From Sporosarcina sp. FSL W7-1349 (lineage in GTDB: Bacteria; Bacillota; Bacilli; Bacillales_A; Planococcaceae): a stretch of 64,000 nt of DNA. The first letter of the stretch is position 1, and the number at the start of each line of letters is the position of its first letter. Under the pieces are notes generated by a model. It ran no database searches and was not told the origin of the DNA. It saw nothing but the letters and a program-made list of their open reading frames with translations. The stretch lies in the NCBI RefSeq assembly GCF_038003045.1, contig NZ_JBBOOK010000001.1, positions 434,001-498,000 on the forward strand, in the 5' to 3' direction. Positions 7,424-16,092 of the stretch are shown piece after piece. The position numbers were made by a program, and so were the translations under genes.

Positions 7424-9625
7424 ATGGCGAAAAATCGTGACATGACAGCGGACGACATATTTGAGTTGGTCTCCTCTTATATGAACGAAGAACACGTCGA
7501 ATTTGTCAAGAAAGCATATGAAGCCGCTAAGTCTGCACACGAAGGGCAATTTAGAAGTTCAGGAGAACCGTATATTCTCCATCCCGTCCAGGTGGCGGGC
7601 ATTCTAGCTGAATTGCAAATGGATCCTGAAACGGTCGCGGCCGGGTTCCTCCATGATGTCGTAGAGGATACGAGCGTCAGCAGGGAAGACATCATCCGGG
7701 AATTCGGGGAAGAAGTCGCACTGCTCGTGGACGGCGTGACCAAGCTGGAAAAATTGAAATATAAATCGAAAGAAGAGAAACAGGCGGAAAACCATCGGAA
7801 AATGTTTGTCGCGATGGCTCAAGACATCCGTGTCATTTTGATCAAATTAGCGGACCGGCTCCACAATATGCGGACGCTGAAGCATGTGTCGGAAGAGAAA
7901 CAGCGGCGTGTTGCGGCGGAAACGCTCGAGATTTTCGCTCCATTAGCCCATCGACTAGGAATCTCAGCGATCAAATGGGAATTGGAAGATATCGCACTCC
8001 GTTATTTGAAACCGCAGCAATATTACCGCATTGTGAACCTGATGAAGAGGAAACGGGTGGAAAGGGAAAAGTACTTGGAAGATGTCATGGATACGATCCG
8101 CTCCGAAATCAAAACTGTTGGAATCGAAGCCGATATTTCAGGACGCCCGAAACACCTTTATTCCATTTACAGAAAAATGGCGATGCAACAAAAAGAGTTC
8201 AACGAGATTTATGATTTGCTCGCTGTGCGGATCCTCGTTTCCAGCATCAAGGACTGCTATGCCGTCTTAGGCATCATTCATACACTTTGGAAACCGATGC
8301 CCGGAAGATTCAAAGATTACATCGCCATGCCCAAGCAAAACTTATACCAATCGATCCATACGACTGTTGTCGGTCCAGCAGGGGATCCGTTGGAAGTCCA
8401 GATTCGGACGGAAGAGATGCACAAAATTTCCGAGTTCGGTGTGGCGGCACATTGGGCCTATAAAGAAGGAAAGTCCACAAATAGAAATCCAAGCGATATC
8501 GATTCGAAACTGACATGGTTCCGGGAAATTCTCGAGTTCCAAAACGAATCTTCCAATGCCGAAGAGTTCATGGAATCGTTGAAATTCGATTTATTTTCCG
8601 ATATGGTCTACGTGTTCACGCCGGATGGGGATGTCATCGAACTGCCGGCCAGTTCCGTGACAATCGACTTTGCCTATCGCGTCCACTCGGAAGTCGGCAA
8701 CCGGACAATCGGGGCGAAGGTGAACGGAAAAATCGTACCGCTAGATACCGAGCTACATACAGGGGATATTGTCGAAATATTAACTTCCAATCAATCTTTC
8801 GGACCAAGCCGGGATTGGTTGAAGATCGCAAATACGTCTCAAGCGAAAAATAAAATCAGGCAATACTTTAAGAAGCAGCTGCGAGAAGAAAATATTAATA
8901 AAGGCCGAGAATTGATTGAAAGAGAAATCAAAGCGCAAGATTACGACATAAAAGAAATTTTGACGCCGGAGAATATGAATCGGGCGATTGAAAAGTTCAG
9001 CTTCACCTCGGAAGAAGATATGTACGCCGCTGTAGGCTTTAATGGCGTCACGGCACAGCAAGTCGTAAACCGGATGGCGGAGAAAATCCGGAGAAAACGG
9101 GAAGAGCAAGATACAATCGATAAAATCGTTTCCGACATGAAATCCCCGCAACACCAAAAAACGACAGAATCGGGGGTCATTGTTAAAGGAATCGATAACT
9201 TGCTTATCCGATTGTCGAAGTGCTGCAACCCGGTCCCAGGCGATTCCATTGTCGGGTTCATTACAAAAGGACGGGGTGTGTCCGTGCACCGGACGGATTG
9301 TCCCAACATTCACGCGGAAGAGGAAGAGGACAGCGATCGGCTGATCGACGTTGAATGGGCGCTCGGTCAATCGAACGTCAAGAAAGAATTCCATGTCGAC
9401 ATCGAGATTTCCGCGTTTGACCGACAAGGCTTGCTGAATGAAGTGATGATGGTCGTGGCGGATACGAAGACGCCGATTGTCGCCGTGAGCGGCAAGGCCG
9501 ATAAGGATAAAATCGCCAGGATTCATATGACCATCAAGATCACGGATATTACCCATTTGTATCGGATCGTGGACAGGATTAAGCAAATCCCGGATATTTA
9601 TTCCGTGCAACGGGTCATTAACTGA
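7424..9625 (+). CDS. relA: Bifunctional (p)ppGpp synthetase/hydrolase Rel
   Basis: This is a 733-residue long-form RSH enzyme that makes and degrades (p)ppGpp in the stringent response. The hydrolase HD domain is at about 25-160, with R44, H53 and the H77-D78 pair in LHDVVEDT. Because these residues are intact, hydrolysis should be active. The synthetase domain follows (FKDYIAMPKQNLYQSIHTT near residue 300). The TGS domain (VYVFTPDGDVIELP) is at about 390-450, a Cys-rich domain (KCCNPVPGDSIVGF) near 600, and a C-terminal ACT domain at about 655-733. The ATG has an AAAGGGG ribosome binding site. The dtd gene follows after 15 nt, which suggests an operon. Confidence 0.96.
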   Translation: MAKNRDMTADDIFELVSSYMNEEHVEFVKKAYEAAKSAHEGQFRSSGEPYILHPVQVAGILAELQMDPETVAAGFLHDVVEDTSVSREDIIREFGEEVALLVDGVTKLEKLKYKSKEEKQAENHRKMFVAMAQDIRVILIKLADRLHNMRTLKHVSEEKQRRVAAETLEIFAPLAHRLGISAIKWELEDIALRYLKPQQYYRIVNLMKRKRVEREKYLEDVMDTIRSEIKTVGIEADISGRPKHLYSIYRKMAMQQKEFNEIYDLLAVRILVSSIKDCYAVLGIIHTLWKPMPGRFKDYIAMPKQNLYQSIHTTVVGPAGDPLEVQIRTEEMHKISEFGVAAHWAYKEGKSTNRNPSDIDSKLTWFREILEFQNESSNAEEFMESLKFDLFSDMVYVFTPDGDVIELPASSVTIDFAYRVHSEVGNRTIGAKVNGKIVPLDTELHTGDIVEILTSNQSFGPSRDWLKIANTSQAKNKIRQYFKKQLREENINKGRELIEREIKAQDYDIKEILTPENMNRAIEKFSFTSEEDMYAAVGFNGVTAQQVVNRMAEKIRRKREEQDTIDKIVSDMKSPQHQKTTESGVIVKGIDNLLIRLSKCCNPVPGDSIVGFITKGRGVSVHRTDCPNIHAEEEEDSDRLIDVEWALGQSNVKKEFHVDIEISAFDRQGLLNEVMMVVADTKTPIVAVSGKADKDKIARIHMTIKITDITHLYRIVDRIKQIPDIYSVQRVIN

Positions 9626-9640
9626 TCGGAGGTAGAAATA

Positions 9641-10081
9641 GTGAGAGTCGTGTTGCAAAGGTCCGGTCCGGCAACCGTCCGCGTTGACGGGGAAGTGACC
9701 GGTTCAATTGAAAAGGGATATGTCCTGCTCGTCGGCATCACCCATTCGGATACGGAAGCGGATATGGAGTATGTCGCGAAGAAAATAGCGGGCCTCCGTC
9801 TATGGGAAGATGAAGAGGGGAAAATGAACCGCTCTATCGAGGAAGTGGACGGCGCCATCCTATCCGTCTCCCAGTTCACCTTGTACGGGGATGTGAGAAA
9901 AGGGCGGCGTCCCAGTTTCATCGAGGCGGCCCGCCCGGAGCAAGCCGAACCGCTCTGGCATTATTTCAACGATCGGGTGCGGGAGGAAGGCTTGAAGGTA
10001 GAAACCGGCGTTTTCGGCGCCATGATGGACGTCGAACTGCTAAACGATGGTCCTGTAACAATTATCGTAGAATCAAAATGA
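9641..10081 (+). CDS. dtd: D-aminoacyl-tRNA deacylase
   Basis: This 146-residue enzyme hydrolyses D-aminoacyl-tRNAs (and mischarged Gly-tRNA-Ala), protecting translation. The two active-site motifs are present: SQFTLYGD (about 77-84) and NDGPVT (135-140), the cross-subunit Gly-cisPro motif. The length is typical. The start is GTG 9641 after GATCGGAGG. It is the second gene of the relA-dtd pair and ends at a strong terminator. Confidence 0.95.
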   Translation: MRVVLQRSGPATVRVDGEVTGSIEKGYVLLVGITHSDTEADMEYVAKKIAGLRLWEDEEGKMNRSIEEVDGAILSVSQFTLYGDVRKGRRPSFIEAARPEQAEPLWHYFNDRVREEGLKVETGVFGAMMDVELLNDGPVTIIVESK

Positions 10082-10085
10082 AAAG

Positions 10086-10130
10086 GGTTGTTTCACCAGT
10101 CCGCTACAGGACCGATGAAACAACCTTTTT
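10086..10130 (+). terminator. Terminator after dtd
   Basis: GGTTGTTTCA (10086-10095) pairs with TGAAACAACC (10116-10125), and a T5 run follows. Confidence 0.9.
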
Positions 10131-10210
10131 ATGTCGATGGGGTGTTGGGGTCGGTGCATGGCTTGTGTAAAGCGTCATACTGCGGTGGTTCGGCTGCATA
10201 ATTTTTTCAC

Positions 10211-10400
10211 ACTCATAAACTTCTTGCCCCTACGCTCATAACATCCTGTCATGCGCTTATAAAATCCGCGTTCCGCACTCATAACATCCGGCCTCACGCT
10301 CATGGATCCGTGTCCCGAGCCCATAACATCCCGTCTCCCGCTTATAAGTACGAGCCCGCGCTCATAACAGTTGGCCTCACGCTTAAAAGTCCGACGCCCC
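10211..10400 (+). repeat. Degenerate ~21-bp tandem repeat array
   Basis: About nine units of 20-23 bp have the consensus CGCTCATAACATCC followed by a variable C/G-rich tail. Clear units begin near 10234, 10255, 10277, 10298, 10320, 10340, 10360 and 10381. The core matches the last unit of the array at 3819-3913 in the same orientation. It fills most of the 376-bp gap between the convergent dtd and amidase genes. The remainder (10401-10457) shows no clear terminator for the amidase. Confidence 0.88.
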
Positions 10401-10457
10401 AGCATCCACACACCTGGACTTCCCCCAAGCCCCATCTCCGCCCAACCAAATCCATCA

Positions 10458-12053
10458 TTATTCATTAAAATATTCAAGCAGTCCTTTGTAAATCCCGTGT
10501 GTTGCTTGCTCGCGGAATAGGTCGGAAGTGACGATCCGCTCCTCGTTCGGATTCGACAGGAAGCCAAGCTCGATTAATATGGCATTTTGTCGATTTTCGC
10601 GCAGGACGAGGAAATTTCCTGGTTGGGCTCCGCGATCCCGCAACGGCACAGTGGACGCCAGTCCTTCGTTCACCGTTGCAGCCAATTCTTGATGGGCCGA
10701 ACGGGTGTAGTAGGTGGTGAACCCGTGGATGGATGCATCGGGGTTGGCGTCATAATGGATACTGATGAAGGCATCCGCCTCATGCTGATGGCTGACGGCC
10801 ACCCTTTTCCGGAGCGAGACGTAGGTATCCGCCTCCCTTGTCATGATGACATCGGCTCCAGCGGCTTTCAATTTCGCCGCCAACAGTTCGGATGTCAGCA
10901 TGGTGAGCCCTTTCTCATCGGTTCCCCGCGCGCCTGTCGTTCCTCTGTCATTCCCTCCGTGCCCCGGATCGATGACGATGGTGAGCCCTTTCAACGTACC
11001 GGGCACGCGCTCGGCTTTTTTCTTCCCAGTGTTTTCGGCGATGGTCCGTTCTTCATCTGTTGAAACGACCCAGTTAGCGACATAGGCGGACTCACCCGCG
11101 GGTAACTCGATCGTATACCAATTGTCCTTTTCTTCCAGAATGCGGAATTTCTCTCCGGCATCCGCCCGTCTGACAATCTCCGAAGAAGTGGTGGCCGCTT
11201 GCCGGATATTTGTGCCGTTTGTCAAAATCGTCACCATGGCTCCGCCGGCACCATCCGAATCTTCTGTTGAATGAGTTTCCGTCTCGGAAGCTAGCAATGT
11301 TCCATGGAATGAATAGACCCAGCCTTCCTTCTTCTTATCAAGCACAATCCGGACCCAGTTCCCCTGGATTTCCTTGATGGCGTAAGTTTCGCCCCGCTGA
11401 ATTGTGCCGATCTGCTTGGAAGACTGATCTGCTTTTTTTCGTACATGGAGGGCATTGACCGAAACTAGGTATGTATCGGGCTGGATTTCTTTGGAGGCAG
11501 ATGGAACCTTTGACGGAGCGGGTTCCGGTTCTTCTGCTGTTCCTTCGTCTGGATCAGCGGCGTTCTCTTTCGGTTGGGGACTGGCTTCCGTTATGTAATC
11601 CGTATGAACCCAGCCTTCCAAGCCATTGGCTACAATTTTTGCCCAGTTGCCGTCTTGGTCGATTCGAATCCCTTCATCTCCTGCTTCCAATCGTCCGAGA
11701 ACTGCCGATTCTACGGAAGGGCCCGTACGGACATTCAAGCCATCCACTTGCGAAACAATAGTTGTCTGTTCAGCAGATGAATGATTTTCCGGAACTGTCA
11801 GCCAAGAGGCGATCCATCCGTTACCATTTCCGATGCTGATTTCATACCAATCGTCAGATGAGGAGTGGATCTTCACCCGATCGCCTTTTTTTAATGAACC
11901 GATCACATCGTAGGTCAGTCCAGGTCCTGAGCGGATATGCAATGAAGGGGCGTCCACAATGACTTCGTTTTCATTTGCCTGTATGGATTGCACAAACAGC
12001 AGCAAACTGAAGAGAATCGTGAACGGGATGATCCGTTTGCTCGTTTTCGACAA
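10458..12053 (-). CDS. Secreted N-acetylmuramoyl-L-alanine amidase with four SH3 domains
   Basis: This 531-residue exported enzyme cleaves the amide bond between MurNAc and the peptide stem. A signal peptide (IIPFTILFSLLLFVQSIQA) is followed by four bacterial SH3 repeats, each with the x-LN/HxRxGP-type core and a GW-type end, at roughly 30-85, 95-150, 190-250 and 265-330. The C-terminal amidase_3 domain (about 350-531) has zinc-ligand motifs DPGHGG, SIHYDA and IELGFLSN. I chose TTG 12053 because GGAAGG precedes it by 7 nt. An in-frame ATG at 12077 lies upstream of that site with no ribosome binding site. Position next to dtd and hisS matches the Bacillus yrvJ amidase. Confidence 0.92.
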   Translation of the reverse strand: MSKTSKRIIPFTILFSLLLFVQSIQANENEVIVDAPSLHIRSGPGLTYDVIGSLKKGDRVKIHSSSDDWYEISIGNGNGWIASWLTVPENHSSAEQTTIVSQVDGLNVRTGPSVESAVLGRLEAGDEGIRIDQDGNWAKIVANGLEGWVHTDYITEASPQPKENAADPDEGTAEEPEPAPSKVPSASKEIQPDTYLVSVNALHVRKKADQSSKQIGTIQRGETYAIKEIQGNWVRIVLDKKKEGWVYSFHGTLLASETETHSTEDSDGAGGAMVTILTNGTNIRQAATTSSEIVRRADAGEKFRILEEKDNWYTIELPAGESAYVANWVVSTDEERTIAENTGKKKAERVPGTLKGLTIVIDPGHGGNDRGTTGARGTDEKGLTMLTSELLAAKLKAAGADVIMTREADTYVSLRKRVAVSHQHEADAFISIHYDANPDASIHGFTTYYTRSAHQELAATVNEGLASTVPLRDRGAQPGNFLVLRENRQNAILIELGFLSNPNEERIVTSDLFREQATHGIYKGLLEYFNE

Positions 12054-12121
12054 AGTATCACCTTCCTTTCCTTCCATCTTAAATTGTTCTGGCAGAAAAA
12101 ACTACAATTAATCCAAAAAGG

Positions 12122-12150
12122 TTGACACTTTCACAAGGAATCATTAAGAT
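12122..12150 (+). promoter_or_regulatory. Sigma-A promoter of the hisS-aspS operon
   Basis: TTGACA (12122-12127), a 17-nt spacer and TAAGAT (12145-12150) lie about 35 nt before the T-box stem I. Confidence 0.8.
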
Positions 12151-12183
12151 GATACCAGTTATACTATTTATTATTGCCGTTGA

Positions 12184-12428
12184 AGTGGAGAGTACTCATA
12201 AACAGGGCTGACAAGAGAGGGCAGGACGTGGCTGAAATCCCGCCTACAGAACGTTATGACGAACAACACCACCGAGGCTCTGCACTGAACGAGACCGATT
12301 CAGTAGGTGTAGACGGAACCGGCCGTTATCCGGATTCAGAGTGGGCGCATCATTGCGTCAATTTGGGTGGAACCGCGGAAGCTAACGAAAGCTCTCGTCC
12401 CTTGTTATCAAGGGAGGAGGGCTTTTTT
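12184..12428 (+). ncRNA. T-box leader of hisS-aspS
   Basis: The invariant T-box sequence GGGTGGAACCGCGG is at 12365-12378. Stem I closes with AGTG-GAGAG against CTCT-G-CACT (ending near 12286), and TCATAA (12197-12202) pairs with TTATGA (12254-12259) to frame the specifier loop. Aligned with the alaS and proB leaders of this window, the specifier position holds AAC (12265-12267, followed by A), with CAC overlapping at 12267-12269. The terminator half (12391-12428) ends in T7. The T-box class is certain; which tRNA it reads is not. Confidence 0.93.
12391..12428 (+). terminator. T-box regulated terminator (hisS)
   Basis: CCCTTG-ttat-CAAGGG is the top of a longer imperfect stem (GCTCTCGTCCC against GGGAGGAGGGC) followed by T7. 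It is mutually exclusive with the antiterminator that uses the T-box sequence. Confidence 0.88.
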
Positions 12429-12436
12429 TATCTTTA

Positions 12437-12566
12437 TTCAGCGGGAGTTCAAAATCCCGTTGAATAGGGGAACTCAGACTAAAACCGCCGCATCCTGCGT
12501 CAACGTCTGAGTGACCAACTTCCTGTTGGCCCAAAGCCTCCGGACGAAATCACGCCGAGGCGTGAT
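12437..12566 (+). repeat. Cluster of small hairpins between the T-box terminator and hisS
   Basis: Inverted repeats follow in close order. TTCAGCGGGA pairs with TCCCGTTGAA (12437-12464) and ACTCAGAC with GTCTGAGT (12472-12512). CCAAC pairs with GTTGG (12515-12529), and ATCACGCC pairs perfectly with GGCGTGAT (12549-12566). No coding sense is likely. It may be a dispersed repeat inserted behind the leader. Only one copy is seen here. Confidence 0.6.
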
Positions 12567-12612
12567 TGATGTAATTCTACCTGAAGTCGATCTCGTGAAA
12601 GGGGAAACAGTG

Positions 12613-13884
12613 ATGAATTTCAAAGTGCCAAGAGGAACGCAAGACATCTTGCCTTCCGAATCGTGGAAATGGCAGCAAGTCGAGCAAGTCATCGACGAAT
12701 TATGCGACGTATATCGCTATAAGGAAATCCGGACGCCGATTTTTGAGCAGACGGAACTTTTTCAGCGGCTCGTCGGCGACACGACCGATGTCGTCCAAAA
12801 AGAGATGTACACGTTTGAGGATAAAGGGAAACGTTCGCTAACACTTCGGCCGGAAGGGACTGCACCTGTCGTCCGCTCCTTTGTGGAGAACAAAATGTTC
12901 GGTTACCCCGACCAGCCGGTCAAGCTTTATTACACAGGGCCGATGTTCCGCTATGAGCGTCAACAGGCTGGCCGCTACCGGCAGTTCGTCCAATTTGGCG
13001 CGGAGGCGATCGGCAGTGCAGACCCTGCCATCGATGCCGAATTGATCGCTCTAGCGATGGATGTCTACAAGCGGGCCGGATTGACGAAGTTGAAGCTCGT
13101 CATCAATTCGCTTGGCGACACGGAATGTCGAGCGGGACACCGGAAAGCGCTTGTCTCGCATTTTGAGCCGCATATCGGCGAGTTCTGCGCGGATTGCCAA
13201 TCAAGATTAGAGAAGAATCCGCTCCGCATCCTCGATTGCAAAGTGGACAGCAAACATCCATTGATGGCAAGTGCCCCATCTTTAGCGGATTATTTGAATG
13301 AGGAGTCCATCCGTTATTTTGAAGCGGTGAAAAGCTATTTGAAAGACGCCGGAATCGACTATGAAGTGGATGCAAACTTGGTGCGGGGCCTTGATTATTA
13401 TAATCATACGGCATTTGAAATCATGAGCACATCCGAAGGGTTCGGCGCCATCACGACATTATGTGGCGGGGGCCGGTACAACGGATTGGCTGAGGAAATC
13501 GGCGGGCCGTCCGCGCCGGGGATCGGCTTTGCGATGAGCATCGAGCGCCTTCTCCTGGCGATGGAAGCGGAAGGGGTCGCGTTCGAAGATCCATCCAAAC
13601 TGGATGTCTATATCGTCACGCTTGGCGATGCAGCACGCCATCCGGGATTCAACTTGCTCTGTGAATTGCGCGCAGCAGGAATCCGTTCGGATATGGATTA
13701 CATGGACCGGAAAATGAAAGCACAGATGAAGTCGGCGGATCGGCTGGACGCAAAGATTGTCCTCGTCATCGGGGAAGACGAAGTCGCAGAAAAAGTGGTC
13801 CAAATGAAAAACATGGCGGAAGGCACACAAGAGAAAGTGGCCCAGGCTGATATTTTGACAATGCTACAAGAGAAGTTGAACTAA
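12613..13884 (+). CDS. hisS: Histidyl-tRNA synthetase
   Basis: This 423-residue class II synthetase charges tRNA-His. The start [12 protein letters not shown] is typical. Motif 2 ([14 protein letters not shown]) is near 111-124, the histidine-specific [14 protein letters not shown] near 256, and motif 3 ([11 protein letters not shown]) near 300. An anticodon-binding domain forms the last 95 residues or so. I chose ATG 12613, preceded by AAAGGGG. The open frame extends 34 codons upstream through hairpin repeats, but that part is not family-like. aspS follows after 17 nt, so both sit under the T-box leader. Confidence 0.96.
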   Translation: MNFKVPRGTQDILPSESWKWQQVEQVIDELCDVYRYKEIRTPIFEQTELFQRLVGDTTDVVQKEMYTFEDKGKRSLTLRPEGTAPVVRSFVENKMFGYPDQPVKLYYTGPMFRYERQQAGRYRQFVQFGAEAIGSADPAIDAELIALAMDVYKRAGLTKLKLVINSLGDTECRAGHRKALVSHFEPHIGEFCADCQSRLEKNPLRILDCKVDSKHPLMASAPSLADYLNEESIRYFEAVKSYLKDAGIDYEVDANLVRGLDYYNHTAFEIMSTSEGFGAITTLCGGGRYNGLAEEIGGPSAPGIGFAMSIERLLLAMEAEGVAFEDPSKLDVYIVTLGDAARHPGFNLLCELRAAGIRSDMDYMDRKMKAQMKSADRLDAKIVLVIGEDEVAEKVVQMKNMAEGTQEKVAQADILTMLQEKLN

Positions 13885-13901
13885 GAGAGGCGGAACGAGC
13901 A

Positions 13902-15665
13902 ATGCAACGAACACATTATTGCGGTAAATTATCGGAACAACAAATTGGAGAAAAAGTGACATTGAAAGGTTGGGTGCAAAGACGTCGGGACCTGGGCGGA
14001 CTCATTTTCGTCGATGTCCGGGACCGGACAGGAATCGTTCAAGCAGTATTCAATCCGGACTTCTCCGAAGAGGCCCATGCAATTGCAGATAAGCTTCGAA
14101 ATGAATATGTCGTCGAGTTGACAGGCAAGGTCATCGAGCGGGAAGAGGAAACAAAGAACCCGAACTTGGAAACTGGGGAAATCGAAATTCAGGTGACAGA
14201 GCTGCACATTATCAATGAAGCGAAAAACCCGCCGTTCATGATTGAAGACGAAACTGATGTGGGCGAAGAAACCCGTTTGAAATACCGGTATCTTGATTTG
14301 CGCCGTCCTCAATTAGCGAAGACTTTCAAAATGCGCTCTGACATTACCAAAACAGTACGCAATTTCTTGGATGACGAAGGGTTCCTGGAAGTGGAAACCC
14401 CGATTTTGACCAAATCGACTCCGGAAGGCGCACGTGACTATCTCGTACCAAGTCGTGTGCATGAAGGGGAATTTTATGCGCTTCCGCAATCCCCGCAATT
14501 GTTCAAGCAATTGCTGATGGTTTCGGGATTTGACCGTTATTATCAAATCGCACGCTGTTTCCGGGATGAAGACCTCCGTGCCGACCGTCAGCCGGAATTC
14601 ACTCAAATCGATATGGAGATGAGCTTCCTGTCGATGGAAGAAATCTTGGAAATGAACGAACGTCTCATGCAGAAAATCATGAAAGATGTGAAAGGGATCG
14701 ATATTGAAATCCCGTTCAAACGACTGCCTTATGATGAAGCGATGGCTCGGTACGGTTCCGACAAGCCGGATACACGTTTCGGCCTGGAATTGATTGACGT
14801 CTCAGAAGTGGTAAAAGAAACTGAGATGAAAGTGTTCGCCAACGCAATCGAAGCAGGTGGTCAAGTAAAGCTGATCAACGTGAAGGGGGCGGCGGATCGC
14901 TACACCCGGAAGGAAATCGACGGATTTGCCGAGTACGCCGCCGTGTATGGAGCGAAAGGGTTAGCTTGGTTGAAAGTTGACGAAGAAGGGATGAAAGGGC
15001 CGATCGCGAAGTTCTTCCAAGGGGAAGAAGGGGAAGCATTGCGTTCAGCGGCAGAAGCAGAAGCGGGGGATCTCCTGCTATTCGTAGCGGATAAGAAATC
15101 GGTTGTCGCGGATGCCCTTGGAGCCCTTCGTTTGAAATTCGGTAAAGAGCTCGGTTTGATTGATGAATCCACATTTGATTTCCTATGGATTACGGACTGG
15201 CCGTTATTCGAATACGACGAGGAAGATGGCCGCTATTATGCGGCGCACCATCCATTCACGAGACCTTCCGACGTCGACGAACTTGTGAATAGCCCGGAAA
15301 CTGTCAAAGCGCAAGCTTATGACCTTGTATTGAACGGCTATGAGCTGGGCGGCGGATCGCTCCGGATCTATGAACGGGATGTCCAAGAGAAAATGTTCAA
15401 TGCGCTCGGCTTCTCGGACGAACAAGCAAGAGAGCAATTCGGATTCCTTCTTGATGCTTTTGACTACGGGACACCTCCACACGGCGGAATCGCTTTCGGT
15501 CTGGACCGGATTGTCATGATTTTGGCAGGTTCAACAAACTTGCGGGATACGATCGCATTCCCGAAAACCGCAAGTGCCAGTGATCTGCTTACAGCCGCTC
15601 CGGATGCAGTCGATCCTGCACAACTTGCAGAACTCGGTATCCAAATCGCATCGAAGAAGAAATGA
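13902..15665 (+). CDS. aspS: Aspartyl-tRNA synthetase
   Basis: This is a 587-residue bacterial-type class II enzyme that charges tRNA-Asp. It has an N-terminal OB anticodon-binding domain (about 1-105), a catalytic core with motif 2 [18 protein letters not shown] (about 220-237), the bacterial GAD insertion (about 295-410) and motif 3 [14 protein letters not shown] (about 527-540). Whether it also charges tRNA-Asn (a non-discriminating enzyme) cannot be decided by eye, but the question matters because the leader specifier looks like AAC. It is second in the hisS-aspS operon. The 6S RNA gene lies downstream. Confidence 0.96.
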   Translation: MQRTHYCGKLSEQQIGEKVTLKGWVQRRRDLGGLIFVDVRDRTGIVQAVFNPDFSEEAHAIADKLRNEYVVELTGKVIEREEETKNPNLETGEIEIQVTELHIINEAKNPPFMIEDETDVGEETRLKYRYLDLRRPQLAKTFKMRSDITKTVRNFLDDEGFLEVETPILTKSTPEGARDYLVPSRVHEGEFYALPQSPQLFKQLLMVSGFDRYYQIARCFRDEDLRADRQPEFTQIDMEMSFLSMEEILEMNERLMQKIMKDVKGIDIEIPFKRLPYDEAMARYGSDKPDTRFGLELIDVSEVVKETEMKVFANAIEAGGQVKLINVKGAADRYTRKEIDGFAEYAAVYGAKGLAWLKVDEEGMKGPIAKFFQGEEGEALRSAAEAEAGDLLLFVADKKSVVADALGALRLKFGKELGLIDESTFDFLWITDWPLFEYDEEDGRYYAAHHPFTRPSDVDELVNSPETVKAQAYDLVLNGYELGGGSLRIYERDVQEKMFNALGFSDEQAREQFGFLLDAFDYGTPPHGGIAFGLDRIVMILAGSTNLRDTIAFPKTASASDLLTAAPDAVDPAQLAELGIQIASKKK

Positions 15666-15714
15666 TTTTGTCGAAATTTGAAGACTGCCACAAAAAAACC
15701 TTCTAGTAAAAATG

Positions 15715-15743
15715 TTGAATCGAATTTGGATATATGATAGGAT
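15715..15743 (+). promoter_or_regulatory. Sigma-A promoter of 6S RNA
   Basis: TTGAAT (15715-15720), a 17-nt spacer and TAGGAT (15738-15743) place the start near 15750. Confidence 0.75.
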
Positions 15744-15749
15744 ACAGAT

Positions 15750-15945
15750 AATACAAATCCTGAAGTGTTCGTCATTTGCTAATCAGTTTTGACCGAACAT
15801 CTTAATCGTCGGGAGTCTGCATTCCGGTTAAGATGACATGCCCATCACTGGGACGTCAGAAGAATCGGATAGGACACCCACCTGCTGAGTGCGGGTTCAA
15901 AACGATACTTCAAAGACGGCACATTCGGGATTTGCCTTTATTCTT
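15750..15945 (+). ncRNA. ssrS: 6S RNA (6S-1/BsrA type)
   Basis: 6S RNA folds to mimic an open promoter and binds sigma-A RNA polymerase. The terminal stem is fully paired: AAATCCTGAA (15755-15764) with TTCGGGATTT (15924-15933, one G-T pair). The segment TTTTGACCGAACA (15788-15800) is strikingly like Bacillus subtilis 6S-1 as I recall it. The site between aspS and tcdA is also where bsrA lies in Bacillus. The length is about 190 nt. The exact 3' end is uncertain, and a terminator lies 20-50 nt on. Confidence 0.88.
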
Positions 15946-15967
15946 CATTTATAATGTTAAACATGAT

Positions 15968-15995
15968 AGCCCCTCTGTTCGCGGAGGGGCTTTTT
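15968..15995 (+). terminator. Terminator downstream of 6S RNA
   Basis: AGCCCCTC (15968-15975) pairs with GAGGGGCT (15984-15991), and Ts follow. Confidence 0.92.
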
Positions 15996-16014
15996 AATGG
16001 GAAAAAGTGAAAAT

Positions 16015-16068
16015 GGTGCCAGGCACCAAAACTATTCGGAAGATTCTGGTTTATTTGCGTGCCTGGCA
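16015..16068. repeat. Pair of GTGCCAGGCAC-type palindromes
   Basis: GGTGCCAGGCACC (16015-16027) and GTGCCTGGCA (16059-16068) are inverted relative to each other around 31 nt and could form a cruciform or hairpin. The motif is a familiar short repeat of Bacillales intergenic DNA. Confidence 0.65.
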
Positions 16069-16092
16069 TAAAAAATGAGAGGTGGATACAAG

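Noticed and set aside
8780..9658. 292-codon antisense frame over relA
   Set aside because: It is opposite to a complete, well-conserved relA coding region and is rich in His/Asp/Arg, as expected for reverse-complement reading.
10175..10567. 130-codon open frame on the minus strand with repeated Arg-Asp/Glu-Val-Met-type peptides
   Set aside because: It is translated from the 21-bp tandem array, overlaps the amidase 3' end, lacks a ribosome binding site and has no family likeness.
12174..12467. 97-codon plus-strand frame ahead of hisS
   Set aside because: It lies entirely over the T-box leader, whose RNA structure explains the sequence.
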